This document shows, one piece after another, positions 13,801 to 23,038 of a stretch of 64,000 bases of DNA. How positions within the stretch are numbered: the first letter of the stretch is position 1; each line of letters starts with the position of its first letter. The notes under the pieces were generated by a model. It did no database searches, had not been told where the DNA came from, and worked only from the letters and a program-made list of their open reading frames with translations. The position numbers and the translations under genes were made by a program. Source of the DNA: Fragum whitleyi (taxonomy: Eukaryota > Mollusca > Bivalvia > Cardiida > Cardiidae). The stretch is from the NCBI GenBank assembly GCA_948146395.1, contig OX411547.1, positions 33,249,368-33,313,367 on the forward strand, written 5' to 3'.

Positions 13801-15659
13801 TTTCCTTCTACCTCAAAAACCTGTTAGTTCTAAAATATTACAGGTCCTCCCAGATAATTTCAGGTCCTCCTTAAAGTCCTTTATTATTTTCAAGCAATTT
13901 AATGGGTAAATTGTATGGACAACAGTGTGGGAAAAGAAGAAATTGCTTGTAAGAAGCAATTTATTCTTCTTCCATATTGTTTTTCAAAGGGCATCGGAAA
14001 ACTTGAGTTTTGGAAAGGGAACTTTTTTATCAAAGCAGGATAGATTGGAAATTATATGGACATTATCTACAGGCCTGAAGGACCTGCAGCATGGTAACTT
14101 GTGCCAGTCCTCCCTAAAAACCACAGGTCTCGGGCCTGAGGACTGGTGTTAGTGTCCATCCCTGCTAATGTAGTGGACCCATCATAGTGCCACAACGTTT
14201 CGGAGGTCATGAACTTTAACAGTGTTAAGCAGGGTTTTCTAATGATTTCATTTGGAAATCCTGGTAAATATTGTGAAAGATCGTGATTTCTGAAATGTTG
14301 CAGAACTATTTCAGGTCCACTACCTTGATTTTATTTGAGTTTTGTTCATCAAAATTTATGCATTTTGATTGGCTTTTAAAATATTGAATTCCTCATTCAA
14401 TAATCATAAAGAATCATAAAGAAGTCCCGAGAGAAGTCTTTTTTTAAATGGTACAATATTTAATATTTGACATGACAATGTTAAGGCACAAGGTATAAAA
14501 ATAATATTCTCTTAATTAATGGATGTTTGAAACTGAAAAGTGCATGAATCAGAGAGCCTCTATTGATTTCTTTGTTTTCAACAAAATCAACTTGCAACCT
14601 GTTTCAATTGAGGCATGTCTAAATTTTAATGATCTTGGAATTAATTTGATTTACTTGTGATATAATTAGCAGTAAAAGCCCTATTGCCTTTGCTATATTA
14701 CACATGGTGTATTTATCCCTTTGTATGCCATGGTAAGTTGCATACATTTCTCTGCCTGAATATTCATTTCATACTAATTAAAATACAAGAAAGAAATAAC
14801 AAATAAATGTGAATTAGGAAAAATTGGATGTGGTGACGAAATTGCTCACTGTGATTTAAACTTGCATACACTGTTAGTTAAAAAAACAAGGGATTCAACA
14901 TTCTTGTCTGTCTCTAGATCACCAATGGGTTGATAATCGTAGATGTTTGTGGGATAGTAGTATTGGTATGAAAACTACCAGGAATCCATTGTAAGGTGCT
15001 AGAGCTGCCATGATAAAACTGAAAGATTGTTGGCACAAAACCCCATTCATACAAAAAAATGTCTCTTAATTATCTTTACATTAAATGTTAAGCTGAATGG
15101 TGTTGAAGGTACTTTAATATTAAGCCTCGTCATGATAAACAAAAAACTTGGCAAAATTGTATTAAAATCAGAGTCAGGAAAAGCTAAATGCACCAGGTAC
15201 AAGTCAGTATTTGGCTTGAAAATGTCATTTTTTAAAGTATTCTAACATTAATACAATTCGATATTGATGCAATATCAGAAATTGCTTGAATAAATTGACA
15301 ATGTCATCTGAATCTGTTTTTACCCAGATTCTGATGATGAAGATGGTGGCACTGGAGGTGTCGAAGGCGGAGCCAAAACAGGCACCGTCGGTGTCGTCAC
15401 TCAAAATAAACAAAAGAAAGACAGCTCCAGTAGTTCTAGCAGCTCTGATGAAGAAAAGAAGAAAAAGAAACAAGAAAATGAAAAACCGAAATTGCTCACC
15501 AGAAAACACAGTTCTAGCTCAGCAAGCAGTAGCGACGATGAGAAGAAGTCAAAACAGAAGAAACTTTCGAAACCGGAGAAACGACCCTCACCTCCCCCAT
15601 CATCAAGATCGACAAAATCGAACAAATCCAGTAAATCTAAATCCTGTGTACTTCTGTAA
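1704..15659 (+). CDS. Kinesin-3-type motor protein, C-terminal part (6 exons, 5' end outside window)
   Basis: Exons 1704-1847, 4522-4644, 8925-9059, 12714-12794, 13560-13698 and 15328-15659 all have AG acceptors and GT donors and join in one frame to 317 codons plus a TAA stop. The first three exons give a C2-like beta-sandwich tail of the kind found behind the motor/FHA region of kinesin-3 proteins. Recognisable stretches are HFKVKIMYGRGFPPKYS, SNTTNPEFNYERVV and EEAFIVKVFGKQKD. The next two are charged helical sequence, probably coiled coil. The last exon is Ser/Lys/Asp-rich and ends in Cys-Val-Leu-Leu, a possible prenylation box. From memory of the family the best match is the KIF28/KLP-6 branch, but KIF1/KIF13/KIF16-like tails are not excluded. 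The ATP-binding motor domain must lie upstream of base 1. The introns are packed with mobile elements, including a 20-copy 82-bp array. Confidence 0.8.
1901..2047. mobile_element. M1b: diverged palindromic MITE
   Basis: Matches M1a: 'taatggacctgtaatagttccgc' at the left and 'ggggtccactacc' at the right, with a degenerate centre. It lies in the intron after kinesin exon A. Confidence 0.6.
2250..2592. repeat. Dispersed foldback repeat (copy 1)
   Basis: Contains the inverted pair 'tttcacgagtgg/ccacgagtgaaaa', then 'cgatcttac...aaacaaacgatta' and a GACGTCA pair. A diverged second copy lies at 57585-57965, which shows that it is mobile. Confidence 0.5.
3183..3346. mobile_element. M1c: near-perfect palindromic MITE, TTAA-flanked
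   Basis: TTAAGGTAGTGGACCCG at the left and CGGGTCCACTACCTTAA at the right, with the centre tttcctaatga/tcattaggaaa. This is the best-preserved copy of the family. Confidence 0.8.
3347..4253. other. Kinesin intron, no gene seen
   Basis: AT-rich sequence with a short A-rich patch near 3795-3820. I see no exon, RNA gene or clear repeat boundary. Confidence 0.4.
4254..4492. mobile_element. M7a: ~240-bp foldback element
   Basis: The terminal inverted repeats are 'cagcctgtaagagacatttc' and 'gaaatgtcacatacaggctg'. The centre holds a short hairpin (gtgcaaatgcac). A second copy is at 17586-17823. The element ends 29 bp before kinesin exon B. Confidence 0.65.
4522..4644 (+). CDS. Kinesin exon B
   Basis: The exon holds 41 codons in phase 0, after a ctttttttcag acceptor and before donor gtaata. 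It encodes SFYCSHRIYMEDKDIQTKV followed by SNTTNPEFNYERVV, a typical C2-like/kinesin-3 tail pattern. A foldback element ends only 29 bp upstream of the exon. Confidence 0.85.
4645..5333. other. Kinesin intron, no gene seen
   Basis: AT-rich. A short degenerate direct repeat occurs around 5136 and 5271 ('gaaagaaattttcagat'). Nothing else supportable. Confidence 0.4.
5334..6061. mobile_element. 728-bp TIR element flanked by TTAA
   Basis: CTTAAGGTGGCAATGGACA at the left and TGTCCATTGCTACCTTAAG at the right form 19-bp terminal inverted repeats with one mismatch. The interior is AT-rich and non-coding. The ends resemble M1 (TTAAGGT), suggesting the same TTAA-targeting transposase. Confidence 0.7.
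6207..6518. mobile_element. M3a: MITE with GGACCATCTGG terminal repeats
   Basis: Left 'atgcaaaaaaggaccatctgg', right 'ggatggtccttttttgcat'. The interior contains an actagtc/gactgcac-type hairpin and 'atcaatctaccttccagtgaaa', also present in M3c at 37003. A second copy of the left end is present at 6270. Confidence 0.6.
6565..6640. mobile_element. P75-1: ~75-bp palindromic element
   Basis: CAGCGC...AACAGTTGTAACTCCCTATA pairs with TATAGGGAGTTACAACTGTT...GCGCTGAG. Nearly perfect hairpin. Confidence 0.75.
6860..6968. repeat. 30-bp tandem repeat, about 3.6 copies
   Basis: The unit gttcattttgatagcattta + tagattgtca repeats with almost no change. Confidence 0.8.
6987..7060. repeat. Short palindrome
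   Basis: 'gaatcctatgatgttgg..cccattagaattgtctt' folds on 'aagacaattctaatggg..ccaacaacataagattc'. Related hairpins lie at 54840-54915 and 55448-55518. Confidence 0.6.
7074..8770 (-). mobile_element. E2: CAAGAG...GAGCTAA element with 177-bp tandem core
   Basis: On the - strand it starts CAAGAGCTGTCGGAGGACAG (5' hairpin) at 8770, then GCTCGACTATTC. The core is about 9 copies of a monomer of about 177 bp. A GACGCC microsatellite and the hairpin CTATTCTTCGAATAG follow, and it ends TCGAGCTAA at 7074. The subterminal repeat GCTCGACTATTC/GAATAGTCGAGC is inverted. Because 177 is divisible by 3, the array keeps a long open frame (7325-7924) that I do not consider a gene. Confidence 0.75.
8810..8895. 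repeat. M4 MITE fragment (ggtcgcttaataa)
   Basis: 'tggtcgcttaataaaattag' and 'gcaatatcaactgta' match the right end of the M4 element at 55312-55655. It ends about 30 bp before kinesin exon C. Confidence 0.5.
8925..9059 (+). CDS. Kinesin exon C
   Basis: The exon holds 45 codons in phase 0, acceptor caaaaacag, donor gtatat. It encodes VVNFLKEEAFIVKVFGKQKD, the last strands of the C2-like domain, then a Lys/Gly-rich linker (TKGGITKKISSVGG). Confidence 0.85.
9161..9231. mobile_element. P75-2 palindromic element
   Basis: 'ggctcagtgcctaacagttg' pairs with 'caactgtttcctgctaagtc', somewhat diverged. Confidence 0.65.
9290..9535. mobile_element. M2a: ~250-bp foldback (ttaacccttgtcatgctgaa)
   Basis: Inverted ends 'taacccttgtcctgctgaa' and 'ttcagcatgacaagggtca'. 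The interior has the 'cacatatgtgcagg' hairpin typical of the family. Confidence 0.7.
9536..9980. other. Kinesin intron, no gene seen
   Basis: AT-rich. Contains an inverted pair around 9830-9895 ('gagtgaacaaaggtcaattttg' region against 'caaaattgatct...actcactc') suggesting a decayed foldback. Confidence 0.35.
9981..11620. repeat. 82-bp tandem array, 20 copies
   Basis: The unit begins tttttaagcaaaggttctaa and repeats at exactly 82 bp from 9981 to 11620 (1640 bp = 20 units). Copies are almost identical. The main variant is ctaaAacc versus ctaaTcc (A or T), in the order A T A A T T A T T A A A A A A A T T A A. Each unit holds a small stem CTTTTG-tttt-CAAAAG and a HindIII site. It lies wholly inside a kinesin intron. 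Confidence 0.95.
11690..11816. mobile_element. Foldback element (cattcaggatgacaaa)
   Basis: 'cattcaggatgacaaactgg' at the left, 'ttttgtcatcctgaatg' at the right, centre 'gcaaagcagggtataatttg'. Copies at 23391-23518 and 49557-49665. Confidence 0.65.
11876..12104 (+). mobile_element. H1: 229-bp element with 16-bp hairpin
   Basis: Begins ttaaccctttgctgtttaat and ends caggaaagggttaa. The central stem AAAGAAGAAATTGCTT/AAGCAATTTCTTCTTT has a 5-nt loop. This uninterrupted copy is one reference for the nested insertions in H3 and H4. Confidence 0.75.
12105..12713. other. Kinesin intron, no gene seen
   Basis: AT-rich, with an imperfect inverted repeat at 12440-12500 ('atgaagttgcttttaaaact' region). 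No other feature. Confidence 0.4.
12714..12794 (+). CDS. Kinesin exon D (coiled coil)
   Basis: The exon holds 27 codons in phase 0, acceptor atttcag, donor gtaatg. The product RFDPEKVKYMMEVTALKKRQ continues to KMEQKL and has the charge pattern of a coiled coil that continues into the next exon. Confidence 0.82.
13560..13698 (+). CDS. Kinesin exon E
   Basis: The exon holds 46 codons plus one base, acceptor gcatttcag, donor gtagga. It encodes AHMQKMIATAEEHNKRKVST and then KIIKDIYHAPTNDQAEKCIA. It finishes the helical segment and is GC-richer than the flanking intron. Confidence 0.85.
13928..14000. mobile_element. H2: fragment of the H hairpin element
   Basis: 'aaagaagaaattgcttgtaa' folds on 'gaagcaatttattcttctt'. 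The flanks are diverged. It lies in the last kinesin intron. Confidence 0.55.
14166..14328. mobile_element. M1d: palindromic MITE, diverged
   Basis: 'gtagtggacccatcatagtg' at the left and 'ttcaggtccactacctt' at the right. The centre is shortened. Confidence 0.65.
14905..15060 (+). mobile_element. S4: 5'-truncated SINE
   Basis: Shares 'caccaatgggttgat', 'accaggaatccattgtaagg' and 'cccattcat' with S1, in the same order. The tRNA head is missing. Confidence 0.55.
15328..15659 (+). CDS. Kinesin last exon, Ser/Lys-rich tail with C-terminal CVLL
   Basis: The acceptor is tttacccag. The leftover base of exon E plus AT gives Asp, and the frame stays open for 110 codons to TAA at 15657-15659. The tail has an acidic patch (DSDDEDGG), two poly-Ser/acidic/Lys blocks (SSSSSSSSDEEKKKKK; SSSSASSSDDEKKSKQ), a Pro/Ser stretch and the end SKSKSCVLL. 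The Ser-Asp-Asp/Glu sites fit casein kinase 2 targets. Cys-aliphatic-aliphatic-Leu with basic residues upstream fits a geranylgeranylation motif; this is inferred, not tested. Confidence 0.82.
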
Positions 15660-15987
15660 AGAACCGTTGTTACCTTATATCATCATTGAGGGACCAAATC
15701 ATATTAACTTCTAAAGGTTCATGGTTTTTGGTTGCTAAATGTTGATATACTTGTTATGTTGTTTTAGGGTAATTTCTACATATGTAATCGAAAATAGATA
15801 TCAAATATTGAACAAGTGTGATGAATCTTCTCTATACAGCTAGTATTTATGGTATGGGATTAGGACCAAATTTATTATTCACCTAAAAAAATAGATTGTG
15901 AAAAGAAGCTACATAAATATCCTTCTGTTATCAACTAAATCCTATATAGTTGGAGGCGGACATAAGTTGCCTGTCTCTGATTACTTA

Positions 15988-16165
15988 TATGTGACCCGTC
16001 ACACGAAAAGGGACCATCTGGGAACTCTGTAGAATAAATATTTGAAAAGATATTGATTCTAGAACAGGTCAACAATTCTTTCACTGGAAAGTAGATTGAT
16101 CATTGTAGATTCAGAAAATAAGTACGAAAAGTTTCGACCCTAGTCAGAAAGGGACCATCTGCTTA
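15988..16165. mobile_element. M3b: partial MITE
   Basis: 'gacccgtcacacgaaaaggg' + 'accatctggg' at the left, then the family interior. The right end is shortened to 'gggaccatctgc'. Lies in the presumed kinesin 3' UTR. Confidence 0.55.
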
Positions 16166-16369
16166 AAGTGTTTTAAAAACAAGTATTGTCATTTAGGAAC
16201 TTTTTCTGCCTCTCTGTTTGATGTTGGCTTTCCTTTGCAATTTTGATCTTATTGCTTAGGGTGTATATTTCTTGTTAGGTGAAGAACAGATCAGAACTCA
16301 AATAATCTCAAGCTGTTTAGAACTAGAACCAGTTGTTTTGATTTGTATATTTTGTTACTCATGACACTG

Positions 16370-16405
16370 AATAAATGTGAAGAGATTAATGTGACATGAA
16401 ATAAA
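16370..16405 (+). promoter_or_regulatory. Candidate poly(A) signals of the kinesin gene
   Basis: AATAAA occurs at 16370-16375 and again at 16400-16405, about 0.7 kb after the kinesin stop. They are the first closely paired hexamers downstream. If used, the 3' UTR would include the partial M3 MITE at 15988-16165. The choice is tentative. Confidence 0.3.
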
Positions 16406-16535
16406 TGTGAATATTGTGTGAGAGAAATGTGAATTGTGTTTTCACATTTCATAATGGTAATTTTTGTGAATATGATAGTGTGATTGCGTTAGTTTTCATC
16501 TTTCTATAATAGTTTTGATCATTCAACATTTTATC

Positions 16536-16609
16536 GATGGCTCAGTGCAAAACAGTTGTAACAGCCTATAAACATATAGGCAGTTACAACTGTTTCATAC
16601 TGAGCCATC
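16536..16609. mobile_element. P75-3 palindromic element
   Basis: 'gatggctcagtgcaaaacag' to 'ctgtttcatactgagccatc'. Near-perfect palindrome. Confidence 0.75.
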
Positions 16610-16624
16610 ATTGTGCTGCGGGTT

Positions 16625-16873
16625 ATTAACCCTTGTCATTCTGAACCTGGAATATTTCTCTTTTGGGAAGAAGTACAGACAAAGATCAGCTTGCACTTAA
16701 GTACCGTTCTGATCTAAGTCTTTACAACCAGCTTTTCCTTTTGAAACCAGAAAACTTTGAAAATGATATTTTCAATTGAAAAGACTGACTAACAATAAGG
16801 ATATTCCGTGCTCTCTGCACCTTGATTTTGATTCAAGGTTTTCAAGGTTTCTATTCAGCTTGACAAGAGTTCA
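16625..16873. mobile_element. M2b: foldback
   Basis: 'ttaacccttgtcattctgaa' and 'ttcagcttgacaagagttca'. Begins about 15 bp after P75-3. Confidence 0.65.
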
Positions 16874-17585
16874 ATTTTTTCAAACATATATCTAAATCAT
16901 TATGTTAAACTTTCATTTAAAGGCACTGAATTTGCCAAATTATTTACTCATTTGTAAATGCATGTTGAAAAACATGTGTATTTAAAAATTTGACATTCTA
17001 ATTTCATATTTGAGTGTAGAAATTAAAAGTTGCTGAAAGAGGAATTATTTACATACACAGCATTCACTTAAAATGGCAGGAAATTAACCTATGTATAAAT
17101 AGAAGTTTTAAAGATACTTGTATTATTTTTTACCACAAGTTATTTGTGAGTTTTCGGAACTTTTGTTGCAAGTAGTATTATTGTTTTTAGCTCTTTCAAA
17201 GACCTTGTATAATACCATGTTTTGAATGTTTAATTATGAAAGTGATTTTTTTTTATAAATACACTTTGGCAATAAGGATAAATTGATTGAATAAGCTGTA
17301 AAATTCAATTTCTACTGAGAAATCCCTTTTGCCAAATAGCAACATTTTCTTTACTTTTTCTCTTGCTTAAGACAAGTTAATCATAACCATGTTTCTGCTC
17401 AAATATGTATTATCAACAATCATGTATTAATCAATAAACAATCACAATGACTTACTATTATATTCTTGAAGAAAATGTTTACAGTTTTGTTCTGTTATTC
17501 TAAATAAAGCAGTTCTTGTTTTAATTCATTACCAATTTGGTTGTAAAAATGACCTTTGGAATATTTAGAAAATAAGAAATATAAA
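16874..17585. other. Intergenic, nothing recognised
   Basis: AT-rich sequence downstream of the kinesin gene with no open frame, palindrome or repeat that I can support. Confidence 0.4.
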
Positions 17586-17823
17586 ATGAGCCTGTGAGTG
17601 AGATTTCCAACAATTTCAAATAAGTGCACAGCTAAGACTGACCAGTCTGCGCATTCGCACAGTCTGATTAGAGTCTTCACTATGCACTTAGTAGATAGAA
17701 AAGGTCTCAAAGTATCTGTAGACCATCAGGTTACTTTATATTTACAGTTTCCGTCTGTCTACGCCTCTCAATGTTTGAACCTCGCGGATATTTTAGATTG
17801 TTGGAAATGTCACACACAGGGTC
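17586..17823. mobile_element. M7b: ~240-bp foldback
   Basis: 'gcctgtgagtgagatttcca' and 'tggaaatgtcacacacagg' are the inverted ends. The centre has 'cagtctgcgcattcgcacag'. Homologous to M7a. Confidence 0.6.
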
Positions 17824-18620
17824 AAAAAACGAGAAACATTGATCAGCTGATGAGATATTGTCACCAGACAATTTCTATAGTAATACATCAGCAGGATAAC
17901 TAGTACTTTTCCAGTAATTTTAAACTTGTTTACTCAAATTACATATCATGAAACAATGATTATTTACTATGTATTATGATTAATTTATTTACATTATTCC
18001 GTCCAATTTTAGTAATTATTAATGGCATGAACTAATTTATATGTTATGTGTGATTTTTGTTAGTGTTATAGATGAGTTACTGTGTTTTGCATAATATTAC
18101 TCATAGGAAGTTTGAAATTATCTTTTGAAATAAACTTATTAAATTACATGTTCCAGTGACAAGCAAACAATAAAAATGGCTCATGAAGATGTAGATGTAA
18201 TTTGCTCTTAGGCGTGTCTATCAAGTTTGTACATTCTGATTGGCTGAAAGTGTTATTTCATACCTCAGTGAAAACAAATTTGGTGCAGCTTGTTTATAAG
18301 CTTCTGTACAAAATAGTTTCATAAGAACTATGTTTTATTATGGAAAAAAATTTACATTTGTGCTTCATGATATTAAATTACAAGATATGAAAATAATAAA
18401 TTTGATGATTTCATTGAGGTATGAAACTAAAAGGATTAGGCCTTTAGTTTCATACCTGTGTGAACTCAAGAAATACCCTCTTCAGCTTTTAAAAGAAAAT
18501 GATTTTTTTTCACTCCTATTTTCTTCATATAGTAAGACTTGAATATGATCGTTATTGAGAGATCAGTGCAAAAGTATTGTCTCTCTCTACATATATATAT
18601 TACTAATCCTGAACAAGATC
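17824..18620. other. Intergenic, nothing firm
   Basis: AT-rich. A possible decayed inverted pair is 'tttcatacctcagtg' (18255) versus 'cattgaggtatgaaac' (18411). No gene. Confidence 0.35.
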
Positions 18621-18786
18621 TTAAGTAAGTGGACCCGATATAGAACCGCAACGTTTCGGAAGTCATGAACTTTAACAATGGCTTAACCAAGGTTTCCCAA
18701 TGATTTCATTTGGAAACCTCGGTTAACACTGTGAAATATCATGAGTTCCAAAATGTTGCTGAACTATCACATGTTAACTACCTTAA
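18621..18786. mobile_element. M1e: palindromic MITE
   Basis: TTAAGTAAGTGGACCCG at the left and 'catgttaactaccttaa' at the right, with the centre ggtttcccaatga/tcatttggaaacc. Confidence 0.7.
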
Positions 18787-19308
18787 GGGTAGACGATATT
18801 CCATCTGAATAAAACATGGTGATTTATATACAAGTTAAATTATTGCTATATAAGATGACTTTAAGCTGTGAAATTTCTAACAAGCACTTATATTGTTTCT
18901 GTACTTTTTCATATTTTCTGTTTTGTCAATCTGAAATCTCTGATATAAAAATAAAACTAGGATGAGCAGCTTGTATGATTTTTATTCTTGACTGCATGTA
19001 ATATCTATTTGAATTAGCAATTTATCAGGATTTTTAACCCTTTAGATCCATATCAAGTTGATTTTTTGGTGACATTTTAAAGCCACTATATACATTTTTA
19101 TTTGATACTTTATAGGGAGATTTTAGAATTAGATTTTAGAAAAAGTGCATCTCTATCAGACATATTTCTTTCTGTCTTTTTTCGCTTTTGTTTATCTTTT
19201 CTTTGAATGATTTCTTTGTGTATTCTTAAGTAAGTTTATAGTAGCTGTAAGATGTTTTGATTAGAAATAGATTTGACTTGTTTTGGAAATAATATGGACA
19301 TGCTTTTC
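18787..19308. other. Intergenic, nothing recognised
   Basis: AT-rich, no supportable feature. Confidence 0.4.
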
Positions 19309-19556
19309 AACCCTTGTCATGCTGAACATGGATTATACCGGCTGTGGAAGGAGGCAAAGAGAAAGATCAGCCTGCACTTATTTGCAGCCTGATCTTAGTC
19401 TTTACCTCCTGATTTTCATTTTTAAACCAGAAAAGTTTTGAAAAAATATATATTTCCAAATTAAACACAGATTCTTAATGATGGTATTTGATGCTTTTGG
19501 CACTTTGATTGTAATGGAATTTTGCTTAGAATCAAATTCAGCATGATAAGGGTTAA
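19309..19556. mobile_element. M2c: foldback
   Basis: 'caacccttgtcatgctgaac' and 'ttcagcatgataagggttaa'. Interior 'gcctgcacttatttgcagcc' hairpin. Confidence 0.7.
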
Positions 19557-19837
19557 ATGAAGAAGTAGCTGGCACAGTGGAGAGTTATCAAAAAGGCTAC
19601 GCTTACCTTGGACAGGTACGTGCAGCCATTTTGATAAGTTTAAAATAGTTTGTTCATTGGATTTTCATAAAACTTGTCGATATTTGAGAACCAGAGACTG
19701 TATTTGTTAAGCCATCCAAAATTCTTGTCTTATTCTTAATTGAGTAAAGCAAAAACAAACAAACCCTGATTGGCTGAAATTATAATGTATCAGACAATCA
19801 TTGGCTTGTTCCGAAATTTAGGATAAGATAAAAATAA

Positions 19838-19922
19838 CATTTTAGTCCCATCACATGAAAAGGAACTTATCTCCATTGAATATTTTTGGAGTCAATGTTC
19901 CTTTTCGTGTGATGGTTCATAT
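19838..19922. repeat. Short palindrome related to M3 ends
   Basis: 'cccatcacatgaaaaggaac' folds on 'gttccttttcgtgtgatgg'. It looks like an M3 derivative with most of the interior lost. Confidence 0.5.
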
Positions 19923-20084
19923 TCTAAAGCAATGGCAAATATTTGTTCTGTTGAATGATTTGGTTTTCAAGCTCTGAAGCCAAAACTGTGATAGCAAAAA
20001 GCTGTGATAAAGAGGGGTCGTTAGGGTGTGGGGAAGACCAATTTTCTATGTGTTGAGCTAGACATAAGGCTTTTATTGTTAGTG

Positions 20085-20340
20085 GACAATCTAAACCTCG
20101 TAACTACTGCTTATTCAAGCTGTAGTTACAAGGTTTTGATTGCCCATCGATGTTATGCTTTGCATTCAGAAGCTTACAAAGTTCAGCTCAAACTAGAAAT
20201 TTGATAATAGAATCTCAGAGTTATTTACGAACTTTTTCTCATCGAAAGAGTGCTTTGCATGCAAGTGCACATGCAAAGTGGAGCATATTTTCAAAACCAT
20301 TTTGCATACTAAAGCCTTCTGTAACTCTGAGATTTCTATG
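20085..20340. repeat. Two adjacent foldbacks
   Basis: 'cctcgtaactact...gtagttacaagg' (20095-20135), then 'aatctcagagttatt...gtaactctgagattt' (20210-20335) with inner 'tttgcatg...catgcaaa'. The first resembles 22996-23038. Confidence 0.5.
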
Positions 20341-21128
20341 TATGGTCAATTTGTTGTATGTTTTGTCATATTAAATACACTACATTTTTTGCACATTTCT
20401 TCACATTTATTCATTTTTTCAGCATTATTATTATTTTTTTTAAAGTTATCATTAATTTCACCCAATTTTCCAAAATAGATGTGATTATAGTTTGAAGGCA
20501 CTATTTGTACCAAAGAATCATAATGATTTTCATTTCAATTTGTAAAAAATACTTATCATTTCATTGTTTTTCAAAATTTCAAAATTGTAAATAAGTTTAG
20601 TTTGCAGTGATTTACCTTTTAGTTTATTAGTGTTATTTAAAAATGGGTCACACAAATACTTTGAGAAAAAATTAACATTTTTTCCTTTTTTTTTTGTAAA
20701 TACTGACTTTACTGAAAGAAAAAAAAAAGATTAAATATGAATGATAACCATTAATATTCAAAAACTTGATTTGAATTTACAAAACTACATGTATTGTTCT
20801 AGATTCACTATTTGTCAAAAGTTTATTGTTTTAAGTATTTGAATGTTAAATTATAATAAATCAAAAGACCCTCATTTTGGCTAAATAACCAGTTTGTAGT
20901 GCTCTAACAAATCAACAAGCCACATTAGTGCTATTGAGTGGTGACCCTAAAGTTAAGTTAACATCTGCAGTATTGAACAAATATTCATTCTTCTTATTCT
21001 TCAAAAATTTCTATTTTCATTGTGTTTTTTTCCTACATGTTGAAAAAAAAAGTGGTTTGTTTGTTTTATGAATGACTAGGATTAATTCAAGACTATGATT
21101 TCTATGTAAGGCTAATCAATGAGCATTT
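20341..21128. other. Intergenic, very AT-rich, nothing recognised
   Basis: Long T and A runs (for example 20690 and 20720). No gene or clear mobile element. Confidence 0.4.
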
Positions 21129-21205
21129 CAATGGCTCAATATGAAACTGTTGTAACTGCCTATATGTTTATAGGCAGTTACATCTTTTTTCATGCTGAGT
21201 CATGG
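21129..21205. mobile_element. P75-4 palindromic element
   Basis: 'atggctcaatatgaaactgt' and 'catgctgagtcat' around 'ctatatgtttatag'. Confidence 0.65.
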
Positions 21206-21928
21206 ATTTTTCTATGGCAAGAAAATGAGATGAACTCTAACCTAGATCTAAAAAAAACACCAAAATTTTAACTTGTACCATGATCTTTTTCAAGTCTAAA
21301 GCATCAATAACAAAAATGACAATTTATATATATATAAAAAAAAAAGATTAAAAACTACAAAAAAAAAAAATAATCCTTGCTTTCGGACTGGAATCAAAAT
21401 ACATATTGTTCAATACTGTAGACAGTTACTAAAACATTTAGGGGGGTGTAGACAGAGTAGTAATTGATTACTGCTAGGAGTAGTTAAAAGTAGGAATTTC
21501 CCTGCTATATAGGTCCAACGTTGGATTAGAAAAAATAGGAGGCATTCTTTTATGTCTAAATGTCATTGATAATGCATTCATCCAATTGGCGGGGAATACA
21601 GAGAATTCATGGCAAATCCCTTAAAAATTCATAGATAAAAACCCAAAATTGTTCATATAAGAGCTCAATAAGTTGGTGTCTTTCTCTCAAAGAAAAAAAC
21701 AACAACATCAAATCATTTGATAATATACCAAAACTTCTTAGTACTGATTGAGAATAATCTTTCTGAAATTCCATCAAAATAAAATGCACAGCTTTAAAAC
21801 ATTCTTTTGTATTTTGGTATGTTTAAAGTGTTTGAATATATCAAAACTTTAAACTTTCTTAGTCAAACAAATTTATTACAGAAAGTTCCAAAATTATTCT
21901 TTTATAGTAAATTTAATCCTCAGGTGTT
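21206..21928. other. Intergenic, nothing recognised
   Basis: A-rich low-complexity patch at 21325-21375. The rest is AT-rich without coding signals. Confidence 0.4.
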
Positions 21929-22081
21929 AAGGTTAAGGACCCATAATAATTTTTGCAATGTATCAGAAGATATGCTCTTAAAACATGTTAACCAAGATTT
22001 CCGAATGATTTCATTAGAAAATCTCTGTTGACATTGTTATGGATAACGAATTGCAGAACTATTATGGGACAACAACCTTAA
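21929..22081. mobile_element. M1f: palindromic MITE, diverged
   Basis: 'ttaaggttaaggacccataa' and 'ttatgggacaacaacctta' are the inverted ends. Confidence 0.65.
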
Positions 22082-22542
22082 GAAATAAAAGGGTTTGCTA
22101 TGCCGTAGATAGACTAGTTAAATTGGTGACGGACAGCACCATGTTTACACTGCCAAATTTTTGTTAATTTTTTTTTCCTGTTTACTGTATGCTGTGATGG
22201 CATAATAACAGTAATCAACCGCTTATCAAAGCAAACCTGTGATAATTTGTATATATCCATGAAATACACACTCGTTATTTCCTCATTTTCAGCATTTTTT
22301 CGATGAATTGATTCATTGGGGTGACTCATTTAATATTTATCATAATTCTTATTCATATATGTTTATTTTTTCTTCTAAAATTCTATAAAGTAGTGTCTTC
22401 TTTTGTAGTAAAATCACTAATTCAAGTATCATTGTCCTTAATTCCCAATTCTTTAAGTACAAATTACTTCTTCTGTTTTCCCTATTCTTTTTTTATTGAA
22501 GAGAACTTTTTGGATATCAAGTTAACAATGTATCATAATTCG

Positions 22543-22615
22543 AGGATTCGGTGCAAGACTGAACTAAGTGTACATACATTGTATATACACTTAGTACAGT
22601 CTTACGTTGAATCCA
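22543..22615. repeat. Palindrome of about 70 bp
   Basis: 'ggattcggtgcaagactgaa' and 'cagtcttacgttgaatcc' with 'ctaagtgtacata' / 'tatacacttag' inside. No other copy noticed in the window. Confidence 0.55.
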
Positions 22616-22923
22616 TGAATCCTTCTATGAATGTATTCAGTGGGTTTGTGTGAGACATGTAAGAGCCTATGAATGCATAGGTACTTAGAAAAGTCATGCA
22701 GTGATAAAAGTTCTTTAAAGTCTATATTTGGTACATTGAATCAAATTTAGCTAACACACATTGACAACAAACTTTCACCATAATTGTTTGTCTTAGAATT
22801 GGTAGATCATTGATATCGAAAATAAAAAAAATTAGCCAATCAAATCATTTATACAGGATTGCACCAGTGACCTCCATCACTTTCAAACATTATCACCTTA
22901 GTCGTCCACGGGCAGTACAACAC

Positions 22924-23038
22924 CATTCATTCATTCATTCATCCATTCATTCATTCATTCATTCATTCAAACATTACCTCAGATGGGTAATATGAACATC
23001 GTAACTACAGCTTTGATAATCTGTAGTTGCGATGTTTG
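22924..23038. repeat. (ATTC)n microsatellite followed by a palindrome
   Basis: 'cattcattcattcattcatc' runs to 22972. From 22996 'catcgtaactacag...ctgtagttgcgatg' forms a hairpin. Confidence 0.7.

Noticed and set aside
15286..15714. 142-codon frame rich in Lys/Arg/Asn over the last kinesin exon
   Set aside because: It is in a different frame from the one fixed by the upstream exons. The spliced frame gives the acidic/Ser/Lys tail and its own stop.
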